Shown piece by piece: positions 1 through 10,825 of a stretch of DNA of 64,000 nt (the first letter of the stretch is position 1; each line of letters begins with the position of its first letter). A program made the position numbers and the translations under genes. This DNA is from Cymodocea nodosa (lineage: Eukaryota > Streptophyta > Magnoliopsida > Alismatales > Cymodoceaceae): positions 11,924,001-11,988,000 of the forward strand of contig CM072343.1 of the NCBI GenBank assembly GCA_036874045.1. Direction: 5' to 3'. The notes beneath the pieces were generated by a model. It worked only from the letters and a program-made list of their open reading frames with translations. It searched no databases and was not told the origin of the DNA.

Positions 1-2833
1 GAAGTGCGATCTCTCACCCAACTAGAAGGTTGCATGCAATAGAAAGATATTGAAATAGCAAGTGTAGAGGAAAATAACACTTACATTGAAGCAGTCTCCA
101 AGTCCAACCTACATGTTAGATGAGTGAGTAGCATGAATCAAAATGCATAATAGAAAAGAAATAAAAGGAATAGAATAACTATACAAAAAGGAAAAAAAAA
201 AGAAAAAAGAAAAAGAAAAACTATTATCCTATTCAGCATAGATAGCATCTACTAAATTAATATTCTCTCCTTTACCAAATACTCTTTGCTGCAAAAATGG
301 TTTCAACCGATGTCCATTGACCTTAAGAATTACCCCATTTTTAATATTCTCTATCTCAACTGCTCCATGAGGAAATGTACTTTTTACCATAAAAAGTCCT
401 ATCCACTATGATCTAAACTTACCAGGGAATAAACGTAATCTAGAATTATATAGCAATACCTATTATCCTACTTCAAAATTCTTAGCTATCCTTGAATTCT
501 CATATGCCTCTCTCCGTATTTCTTCTAATTCAATTAATTGAAAATTTCTTTTCTTACCAACAGCCTTTAAATCTAAGTTGAGCCTTTGAATAGCCCATCT
601 TGCCTTATGCTCAAGCTCTACTAGCAAATGGCATGCCTTTCCAAATATTACTCTATATGGAGACATTTAAAATAGACTTAAAAGTAGTCCGATAAGTCCA
701 TAATGCCTCATCTAACTTTTCTACCCAATCTTTTCTTGTCTTTCCTACTATCTTTTCCAAAATTTTCTTAATTTGCTTATTAGCATTCTCTACTTGTCCA
801 TTGGTTTTTGGGTGATAGGGGGTTGTCATTTTATGATTTACTCCAAATTTTTTCATTAATACTTCAAAACTTCTATTATTAAAGTGTGTTCCCCTATCAC
901 TAATGATTGCTCTAGGAATGCCAAATCTAGCAAAAATGTTGCTCTTAATAAAATTGATTACTACCTTAGAATCACAAGTCCATGTGAGAATAGCTTCAAC
1001 CCATTTTGACACAGTCAATAGCTAACAAAATATACAAATAACCTCCAAAATTAGGGAAGGGTCCCATGAAATCAATACCCCACACATCAAATACTTCAAC
1101 TTAAATAATTGGTGTAAGTGGCATCATATTTCTTCTAGTCAATCTTCCCACTTTCTAACAATCCATAAAATTCTTAATATAGAAGTATGCATCCTTATGC
1201 AATGTGGGCCAAAAAAAAACCACATTGAAGAACTTTAGCTGTAGTCTTAATAGAGTTAAGATGACCACCAGCAGTTTGGTCATGACAAAAAGATAGCACA
1301 CTATGAATTTCCATATCTTTGATGCATCTCCTCAAAATCAAATCAGGGCCTAACTTATAAAGATAGGGGTCATCCCAATAAAATTCTTTGACCCTAGCTA
1401 AAAATCTCTTAATATCTTGCCTTGACCAATTGCTAAGTAGTCGTTTTGTCACAAGATAATTCACAATATCTGCAAACCAAGGGATTGGAGTTATAGCTAT
1501 CAACTGCTCATCAGGAAATGATTCATCAATAGGTAACTCCCCTTGGGGTATGACAATATGAGACAAGTGGTCGGCAACTACATTCTCACATCCTTTCTTA
1601 TCTTTTATCTTAATATCAAATTCTTGCAAGAGAAGAATCCATCTAACTAATCTAGCCTTAGCATCCTTTTTAGCTAATAAATATTTAATGGCAAAGTGAT
1701 CAGTGAAAATGATAACCTTAGAGCCTAACAAATAAGATCTAAACTTCTCAAGAGCAAAAACTATAGCTAAAAATTCTTTTTCTGTAATTGTATAGTTCAA
1801 TTGGGTTGTATTAAGAGTTTTAGTAGCATAATAGATTACCCTAGGTAATTTATCAATTCTTTGCCCTAACACAACACCAATTGCATAATTTGAGGCATCA
1901 CACATCAACTCGAATGGTTGAGACCAATCGGGTTGATACACAATAGGAGCTGAGGTGAGGATTCCCTTAAGCTTATCAAAGGCATCTTGACATTCTCTAG
2001 AGAATTCAAACTTATGATCCTTTCATAATAAACTAGTTAAAGGATGGGTAATCTTACTAAAATCTTTAATAAATCATCTATAAAACCAGCATGACCCAAA
2101 AATGCTCTTATATCCTTAACAGATTTAGGGGGTGGTAGGTTGGCTATCAAGTCTACTTTGGCTTTATCTACTTCCAACCCATTCTTAGAAATAACATGGC
2201 CCAACACAATTCCATGTTGCACCATGAAGTGGCATTTCTCCCAATTTAAAACCAAATTTTTCTCTATACATCTTTTTAAAACCAATTCTAAATTCTTAAG
2301 ACAAATATCAAAGGAAGATCCTAACACAGAGAAATCATCCATAAAAATCTCTAAGAAGTTATCAATCATGTCTGAAAAGATTCCAGTCATACACCTTTGA
2401 AAAGTTGTAGGAGCATTACACAAACCAAAGGGCATGCACCGAAATGCAAAAGTACTAAAAGGACATGTGAATGTGGTTTTCTCTTGGTCACAGGGTGCTA
2501 CAGGAATTTAGTTATATCTAGAATAACCATCTAGGAAACAATAATATTCTTGTCCAGCTAACTTCTTTAACATTTGATCCATAAAAGGCAAGGGGAAATG
2601 GTCTTTCCTAGTGGCGGTATTAAGTTTCCTATAATGAATACACACTCGCCATCTTGTTTGCACTCTAGTAGGGACTAGTTCATGATTACTATTTTCTACA
2701 ACTGTGATACCAGATTTCTTTGGGACAACCTAAACAGGGCTAACCAAAGGACTATCAGAAATAGGATAAATGATGTCATGATCTAGCCACTTAATAATTT
2801 CTTTTCTAACCACATCTTATATGTTTGGGTTTG
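1..2833 (-). mobile_element. Athila-like Ty3/gypsy fragment, minus strand
   Basis: Minus-strand remnant of an Athila-type Ty3/gypsy element. It keeps RT, RNase H and integrase (229-2833). Positions 1-228 lie downstream of the integrase stop and hold A-rich noncoding sequence with no recognisable gene. The right end stops inside the RT N-terminal region, where it meets a truncated copia LTR. I found no continuation of this element beyond the copia element at 15094, so the rest was lost or lies outside the window. It is a different subfamily from the Athila-like elements further right: the same domains are readable but clearly diverged. Confidence 0.85.
229..2833 (-). pseudogene. pol: Athila-like pol fragment (RT, RNase H, integrase)
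   Basis: Read on the minus strand, the order is RT, RNase H, integrase. RT is partly in 2037-2435, with MPFGLCNAP and the catalytic FMDDF. It continues to the right edge, where KEIIKWLD and DIIYPIS can be read near 2750-2820. RNase H and the integrase zinc-binding part lie in 1195-1941 ([24 protein letters not shown], and the histidine/cysteine-rich CHDQTAGGH). The integrase core is in 653-1018 (SDRGTHFNN, NGQVENANKQ). The C-terminal part is in 229-666 ([14 protein letters not shown], a KVNG-type tail). Frames change between these blocks, so frameshifts and stops have killed the polyprotein. The Athila assignment rests on the MPFGLCNAP/FMDDF pair and the C-terminal integrase wording. Confidence 0.85.
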
Positions 2834-3675
2834 AGACTTACAACAGTAACTATCCGAAACTTGAACTGTTTTCGGTGAGTTAGCATTTAACCTTTCGAAA
2901 GGACTTCTTATTACACTAATGATAATTTTTGAATGAGAAAGTTTATTTTGCAGGAAATTTTTCAAAGATCCAAGACTAGTGATTAAAGAAAATTCGAAAT
3001 ATAAGCATAGGTCAGAACATGTGTGTTTCGATGAAGGAAAAAGAAAAGACGTGGAGAAGTGGAAAACTGATAGTGATTAAACATGGAGGATATGCATGAA
3101 ATGAAGATATAGTATAAAAGGCAAAGAGTTCTCGTTGATCAAATTATCCTTGCACACAAAACAAAAAATATTTTCAATGATGAAACTATCCCTACACACC
3201 AAAAGAAAAATCTTTTCAGGGATCAAAAATACCTCTTTGGGAAAAACTCTCAAGTGGAAGAAAATTCAGTGAAGCATAAAAAGGTAAGATTTTCGTCACT
3301 GAAGATTTGAAGTATCAAAAGAAAGCAAATTCGGTGAAGCATAAAAAGACAAGATATTCGTCACTAAGGAATTGCTGAAGAAGAAAGAAGAAGAACAAGA
3401 AAGATCTCAAACAGGGAGAAATGTTTTAAATTCCACAAATTAGTTTTCTCTGTTTGTAGTTATGAATTTGTTTAGATGATACATGGTATAGAGATATAAT
3501 TGCATCTACAATTTCTGAGGAGAATTGAATTGTATATTGTAATTGAAACCTTGAATAAAAATGATTTTATGAAAATAGTGTATTGACTTGTTTTTGAGTT
3601 TTAAAGTTTCAATTATATTCAAAAATATTGAAAAACACAATTCACCCCCTTCTTGTGTAGTCATACGATCCTACA
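2834..3675 (+). repeat. Copia-1 5' LTR, left-truncated
   Basis: It matches the right 0.85 kb of the 3' LTR (about 14247-15093) and ends in CA directly before the PBS. The first about 665 bp present in the 3' LTR (13582-14246) are missing. The junction with the minus-strand Athila fragment lies at about 2831-2840, within the short shared string GAGACTTAC. Confidence 0.85.
3113..3121 (+). promoter_or_regulatory. TATA box in copia-1 5' LTR
   Basis: The string TATAAAAGG is present, and it is conserved in the 3' LTR at 14526-14534. It is the best candidate core promoter of the element. Confidence 0.6.
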
Positions 3676-3677
3676 AG

Positions 3678-3689
3678 TGGTATTAGAGC
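3678..3689 (+). other. Primer binding site (initiator tRNA-Met)
   Basis: TGGTATTAGAGC follows the LTR end after a 2-base spacer. It matches the usual Ty1/copia PBS (TGGTATCAGAGC) except for one C to T change. Confidence 0.85.
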
Positions 3690-3879
3690 TTTGTTAATAA
3701 TCTTTGATATAAAATTGATACCAACTTATTTATTTAATATCATTGCTTATTCTACCTTCCTTGTTTTTAAATAGAAATTAATATCTAAGCATACGTTTAA
3801 CTTTCTTGATTTAAGGCTCAAGTAGTTTTAAAGTTTTTAGACTGTTTAAAATCAAATAGGTTGAAAAATCTAAGGTAAG

Positions 3880-6138
3880 ATAGCTACTGGAAATGGTAAT
3901 TTTTCTTTATATGAAGGCCAAAATCTTAATCGTCCTCCTTTATTTGATGGAATACATTTTGAATATTGGAAATATAAGATGACTGTTTTTCTTCAAAGTA
4001 TAGATCATACGTTGTGGTTTATGATTTCTAAACCATATACTCTGTTATCTACCCCTTATAATTCTTGGACAACTACTGAAAAAGAAAATGAAACTCTGAA
4101 TGCTAAGGGCTTAAATATTTTATTTTGTGCATTGAGTTATGAACAGCTTAGTAAAGTGTCGGCATATAAATCTGCTTATGAGGTGTGGCATGCATTAGAA
4201 GTTTCACATGAAGGTACTTCTCAAGTTAAAGAGACTAAAATAAACATGTTGATTCATAAGTATGAACTCTTTAAGATGCATGAAGACGAAAGTATTTCTA
4301 AGATGTTTTTCAGATTTCTTGATATCATAAACTCTTTAAAATGCTTAGGAAAGAATTTTGAACAAAAGGATTTGGTGAGGAAAATTCTTAGATCCCTAAG
4401 TTCTAAATGGTCTCAAAAAGTAACATCAATTGAGGAATCACGAGATTTAAGTGTTTATACCATGAATGAACTTATAGAAAACTTAACAGCTTATGAAGTT
4501 CAATTAAATGAATCACTAAGTCACAACAAACTAAAAATGAAGAAAGAAATAGCCTTTGAAATTAATTCAGATTTTGATATATCTATTGATTCTAAGGAGG
4601 ATTTGATTTTGCTGACTAGGAAATTCAAAAAAGCATGGAAAGCTAGGAAACAACAAAGGAACAAGAATGATAAACCCTCAATGTCAAAATCACTAAATGA
4701 CAAGAATTCTTCATCCAAAAAGTATGTATGTTACAACTACAAGAAACCTGGACATCCCTTTCCAGATTGTCCTATAAGGAAAAATGAAAAGCAAAGTAGG
4801 ACAAATCAGAAGAAGACGACTCAGAAAACTCAGAAAAAGTTTTACAAGAAAAAGGCTTTGAAGGTCACTTGGGATGACACATCTAAAGAGTCTGAATCTA
4901 AGGAATCATCATCAAAATCTTCACATTCAAGAGGAGAATAAGAGTTAGAAGACGTTGCTCATGTGTGCTTCATGGCAGATGAGTCTGAGGTAATATCTGA
5001 TCCTGAAAGTTATTCAGATTTCAACTTTGATGAATTATTATGTGCTTATCATGCATTATTACAAAAACTTAAAGTTTGTAAACTGGAAAATAAGAATATT
5101 AGAAACTCTTTATCCATTGTGGAAGAAGAAAATTGTTTCCTATCTACTACTTTAGAAAAGTTTAAATGTGATAATGAAAATCATGCTAGAGATTTGCATA
5201 AATTTAGATTTAATGAATGTGTCTTGCATGAACAAATATAGAATACAAATGCTGAAAAATTAAAGATAGAATCTGAAAATGAAATGTTGAGAAACAATAT
5301 AAATGAACTTGAATTAGAGATAGATAAATTAAAACTAAGAGAGCTAGATTTAAATTCTACCATTGAGAAATGGAATTTAAGTCAAACTAAGTTAGACAAA
5401 CTAACTAGTACCCTTGTGGTGTCATATAAATATGGCTTAGGATTTGATTATCCTGAATATCCTGAATCTCAACCCAATAAAGGATTTGTTAGTTGCAGTT
5501 CAAGTAAATCTAAGACTAAAATTCCTTTTATCATGAAACAAGGTTATAAATATGTAGAAGTAGGTACTCCAAGGGATGAATCATGTAGTAATAATATAAA
5601 TCAATGTGATTTGTCAAAATGTACTTCTAACATGATTATAAATGTTTCTAAATATCTTGTTTCTTGTTTTGGAAATTCAATTACTAATGTTTCTAAAATT
5701 TCAGACAATTGTAGTAAATTGGAAATTCAGAAACCCGAGCATGTAATTCAAAATACTAGTGTTAGACCAATTACTCATTCTACATGTTCTTTATCTGAAA
5801 ATTTATGTGCAGAAAAAGATTTTGTATGTACTAAAAATTTAAATAAAAGTACAAAATCTTAGTATGAACTTACTGAAATGTATGAGCATGACCAAAATAA
5901 ATTAATATCTTATAAAAATCGGTTTGGTCTTGATTATACTACACCTGAAAACAAAAAGAATGATTATAAGAGCAATAATGCTATAAGTAACTATGATGTT
6001 AATGATAAGTCTATAGTACTTACAACTAATAAGAATGTAAATGATAATGTTAAACTATTTTTAAACAAAAAGAAGAAATATGTGTTTAATGAACTTGGTC
6101 CTCAACAACATTGGGTACCAAGAAAAAGTTTTTCTTAA
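3880..6138 (+). pseudogene. gag: Copia-1 gag with coiled-coil extension
   Basis: Nucleocapsid/capsid part of the gag-pol frame. The probable start codon at 3880 is now ATA. From there the frame is open to 4938 and reads on through TAA 4939, TAG 5239, TAG 5860 and TAA 6136 without any frameshift. The N-terminal part has the copia gag signature (RPPLFDG, EYWKYKM). The zinc knuckle at 4729-4770 reads CYNYKKPGHPFPDC, so the second cysteine of CX2CX4HX4C is Tyr (a TGC or TGT to TAC change), which should abolish zinc binding. Residues encoded at about 5000-5400 are rich in Leu, Glu and Lys and look like the coiled coil usual in Sirevirus gag. The product would package element RNA, but this copy cannot. 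Confidence 0.8.
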
Positions 6139-9100
6139 TTTGTTTTGTAGGAGGAAACAACATCAAAATGGATCTTGGACAGTGGAGCGTCAAGTCACAT
6201 GACCGGATAGAAAAGTCTATTACAAAATTTTACAAATACCATGAATGGAAGTGTAACATTTGGAAACAAAAGCAAAGATAAAATCATAAGTATGGGTAAT
6301 GTTCAAATAACTTCAATTTGTGTTATTTCGAATGTACTATATGTAGAAAACCTAGGATTTAATTTGCTGAGTGTTATAAAACTAACTGAAAATGGATATT
6401 ATGTGGTGTTTAAAGATAATGTATGCAAAATTATTGATAAAAATATAGATGAAATTAAGTTTATTGCTAAAAGAAAAGGTTCTGTATGTATTTTATCTTT
6501 ACCTTCTGGTGCAGTTGATTTAAATTCATGTTTGCTAGCTGAAACTAGTGATACATATCTATGGCATAGAAGGATTGGGCATATAAATATGAAACTGTTA
6601 CATAAACTATCTAGAAAACATTTAGTGAGAGGTTTACCAAAGATTAAATACTCAAAGGACTTTATGTGTGATGCATGTGAGTTAGGTAAACTTCATAAAA
6701 ACTCTTTTAAATCCAAAACTGATATTTCAAGCAAGAGAGTCTTAGAACTTATACATATGGATCTATTTGGACCAACAAGAATCAAGAGTCTTTGTGGTAA
6801 ACGGTATGTATTTGTTTTAGTAGATGACTTCTCTAGATACACTTGGGTATATTTTCTAGCATCTAAGACAGAAGTTTTTGAAAAATTTAAAATGTTTTGC
6901 AATTTTGTTCAAAATGAACAAAGTGTCTCTATTCAAAAACTTAGGAGTGATCATGGTATTGAATTTGATAATGATCAAATGGATAATTATTGTATAGATC
7001 ATGGCATTGATCATAGATTTTCTTTTTCAAGAGCACCACGTCAAAATGGTGTTGTTGAGAGAAATAATAGATCACTTTAGGAAATGGCTAGAACTATGTT
7101 GAATGAACATAAGTTACCTCAAAATCTTTGGACTGAAGTAGTAAATACAGCTTGTTATGTTATTAACATAAGTCACTTAAGACCTCGTGTTAATAAAACT
7201 TGTTATGAAATTATGTTTAATAGGGTTCCAAAAATTTCCTATATGAAACCATTTGGCTGCAAGTGTTTTATTCTTAATACTAAGGATAGAAGGGATAAAT
7301 TTCAAGCTGAAGCAGATGAAGGAATTTTTGTAGGTTACTCTACTAGAAGTAAAGCTTATAGAGTATATAACAAGACTTCTAGAACTACTGAAGAAACCCT
7401 CCATGTAAGCTTCAATGAAAATTCTTTTAGAGAATCTCAATCTAAAGCTGATAATGATGATATGATCAATTTCCCAAAAGAGTTAGAGATCAATAGAGAG
7501 ATTGAAGATTTATTTGAGAAAATCAAAAATATGAACTTAAATGATCAAACTAATTATCAAAGTGGTGTACCTTTAGACGATGAGAATATTGAGGAAAATC
7601 ATAGAAATTGGCGTTATTCTTCATCACATCCCATTACTCAAGTCATTGGTAATATTAATGAGGGAGTTAAAACTAGAGCTTTAGTAAATTTAAATAGTAT
7701 GTGTATATTTGTTTCTATGGTGGAACCAAAGAATATAGAAGAAGCATTATCTGATGAAAATTAGATAGTGGCAATGCAAGAAGAACTAAATCAATTCATC
7801 AAAAATGATGTTTGGGAATTAGTCTCTCCACCAGAAAATCAATCCATAATAGGTACAAAGTGGATCTTTAGAAACAAAACTAACGAAACTGGTCAAGTTC
7901 TAAGGAACAAAGCTAGATTAGTTGCACAAGGGTATACACAAGAAGAAGGACTAGATTATGATGAAACATTTGCTCTTGTGCCTAGGTTAGAAATTATTAG
8001 AATATTATTGGCCTATGCTTGTTATATGGATTTTAAATTATATCAAATGGATGTAAAGAGTGCATTTCTAAATGGTTTAATTAATGAAAAAGTCTATGTA
8101 AAACAACTACCTGGATTTGAAGATATTAAAAATCTTGACTTTGTGTATAAATTGAAGAAAGCCTTATATGGTTTGAAGCAAGCACCTAGATCATGGTATG
8201 AAAGATTATCTACTTTTTTAATAGAAAAAGGCTATATCATGGGAAAAGTGGATCATACTCTATTTATCAAGAGAGATGGTAAAGATCAGATTGTTGTTCA
8301 AATATACGTGGATGATATAATCTTTGGAGCAACCTCTGATAAGCTGATAAAAATATTCTCTAAAGAAATGACTAATCAGTTTGAAATGAGTATGATAGGA
8401 GAACTTTCATATTTTCTAGGACTTCAAATTAAGCAAATGGATAAAGGTATATTTTTAAATCGGGAAAAATATGTAGATGAAATGCTTAAGAAATTTAATT
8501 TTAATGATACAAGGATTCGAGGAACTCCTATGGGTACTTCTTTAAAGTTAGATATTGATGACATAGGAAAATCAATAGATCAAAGAAAATACAGAAGTAT
8601 GATTGGTTCTTTACTTTATTTGACTGCTAGTAGACCTGATATTATGTTTGCTGTGTGTATTTGTGCTACATTTCAATCTAATCCTAAAGAATCACACTCA
8701 ATTGCAGTTAAAAGAATATTTAGATATATATAAGGAACTAAAAATTTCAGACTATATTATTCTAAGGATAGTTCAATAGATCTTATAGGATATACTGATG
8801 TTGATTATGTAGGATGTAAATCTAATAGAAAGAGTACCAGTGGCACATGTCAATTATTGGGAAATAATTTGGTGTCATGGTTTAGTAAAAAATAAAACTA
8901 TGTAGCACTTTCTATTACCGAAGCTGAATATGTTGCTGCTGCACTATGTTGCACTTAGATTCTGTGGATAAGGCAAACTTTAGAAGATTTTGGATTATCT
9001 TATGATACAACTGAGATTTATTGTGACAGTAGTTCTACAATAAATCTTTCCAAAAATCCTGTATTACATTCAAGAGCAAAGCATATAGAGGTTAGACATC

Positions 9101-9254
9101 ATTTTCTAAGAGATAATGTAATTAAAGGAAAAATTAAATTAGAATTTGTGTCTAGTATAAATCAATTAGCTGATATATTTACAAAACCTTTGACGAAAAT
9201 ACATTCTGCAACATTAGATTAAATTTGGGTATTTGTAGGCTATGTGATGTGTAA
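6139..9254 (+). pseudogene. pol: Copia-1 pol (PR, INT, RT, RNase H)
   Basis: Continues the gag frame. The protease active site is DSGAS in WILDSGASSHMTG at about 6169. Then come the GAG-pre-integrase region with the HHCC-type zinc site (WHRRIGHIN to CDACELGK, 6565-6690), the integrase core (HMDLFGP, DDFSRYTW, NGVVERNN) and RT ([26 protein letters not shown]). RT catalytic YVDD is at 8304-8315. RNase H follows with SKNPVLHSRAKHIEVRHHFLRD. In-frame stops include 6148, 6208, 7078, 7762, 8731, 8892 and 8956. Most sit where the family has Gln or Trp. One frameshift near 9190-9205 separates the last residues (LGICRLCDV, ending 9254). All catalytic motifs remain legible, so the copy is fairly young but dead. 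Confidence 0.85.
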
Positions 9255-10825
9255 AATGCTTAAACTCCACATAAAAAGATAAATAGTATTGATGATGTTG
9301 TTCACCTCGTAGATATTATATACTTATCATAAATATCTAAAGTAATATCTAAACTGCTTCTTAAGATACTATGTATTTATTGTAAAATCATAGTAGTATC
9401 TTATTGATTTTAAGTAGTTTATCAATTTTAATTATTTTTACAATTTTAAGTGGAAGTGTAAATGAAAAACATTAAATACTTCTAACATTCTGAAATTTTG
9501 ATTAAGTGTTTTCTTTGAATCAAGTAAAGTGCATATGATCATGCATAAATTTGACTTAATTGATTAAACTTGTAGAATAAGTTATATGTAACTCATCTTA
9601 AATTGTTAATCAAAAGTATAAGCTTATTGAAACTGATTCATATTCTTAGTAAAATCATAGAAGTAAAAATTGTATGAGATTTGTGTTTTATTTCATCTGT
9701 ATTAATGGAATACATATATACTATGCTTAAAATGAAAAGTGCTTACAAAGTGAAAATTTTTGATAGTTTATTGATCAGTTTGATCACAAGTCTTTTGTAC
9801 TTGAGCAGATAGGTATGTAAGGATTGTTGTCCTGAAAAAGGATTCTTTAAATTTGGCAACCTAAGGTCCTGATCAGATCTGGGATTGTTGACTGAAAGCT
9901 TTGTACACGGGTACATTAGAAAGCTCTTGTATGATTCAATCTTTTCAAACTAACTTTTAAAGAAAATTATCAATATTTACTGTTTTGAAAAGAAAAAGTT
10001 GTTTCATTAATTACAGATATCTTTAAATCACATATAGTTTCTACCAATATGAATACTGATTTATTGAATCAACATTAGTACTTTTGAAAACGTTTATTTG
10101 AGATACATTCTTTTATTCTCCTTGAATTAATCATATAGAGTTCAAAGTTGTGTTTTGATTCATATACAGTAGGAATTGATTCTGGAAATCATTTTTAATG
10201 AAGTTAGAATAACGGAAGTTTCTGAAAAGAAAATTTAAAAGTATAGTTATACTTAACATCTATTGTTATACAAGTATATTTTGTACGTTATTGAATATAT
10301 AAGAAGTATATTTGTAGGGGGAGGATTAACAATGTCCAAAAACAGATTAATATAATTCAGAATACAAATCTTGGCTAATCTAAATTAATGTCCTCTTAAA
10401 ATCTTGATGAAATAATTTAAAAAGACAAACTATTTTAGATTCAAAGGATAGGAATGTTAGAATAGTTTACAATGTTCTCAAGAAAATGATAAGGTATAGC
10501 TATTATGTTGTCTTCGGAAGGAAGCATCAGAAAATTGTTTTAAGTGTACTAACTAGACGTTATGTTAGATAAGGTAACGTGTAAAACTACCTTTAGACAG
10601 TGTTTTACTCGTTAGGTTAGTTAACTCAACGAGTTATACTTGAATATTTCGGGTGCCTTGATTGAATAAACTTTATTCAATATTTATTTAATATCTAAAC
10701 CTGACTTCTCTTCACGTTGAGTTATTCGCCTAAAACCCTATTTAAACACTTATTGCACGGGCACTTAAGTTATTTGTAAACTTTGTCAAGAAACTATTTC
10801 CCGCTTGTTGCTGTTACAACTTGCA
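9255..10825 (+). other. Spacer between pol and ORF3 of copia-1
   Basis: Noncoding spacer of about 1.57 kb. About 9355-10365 is homologous to the 3' untranslated region of the Athila-like F-box elements (about 26745-27745, 33562-34545, 61031-62035). The strongest stretch is 9770-9960, for example TTGAGCAGATAGGTATGTAA and CCTGATCAGATCTGGGATT. An acceptor-like TTTGTAG occurs at about 10311-10317. The remainder (10366-10825) shows no gene and includes CGTTAGGTTAGTTAACTC-type hairpin sequence near 10605-10640. Confidence 0.75.

Noticed and set aside
4521..4718. Minus-strand ORFs inside gag, pol and F-box regions (for example 4521-4718, 7177-7440, 25460-25663, 53103-53360)
   Set aside because: Shadows of the sense coding sequence with no recognisable domain.
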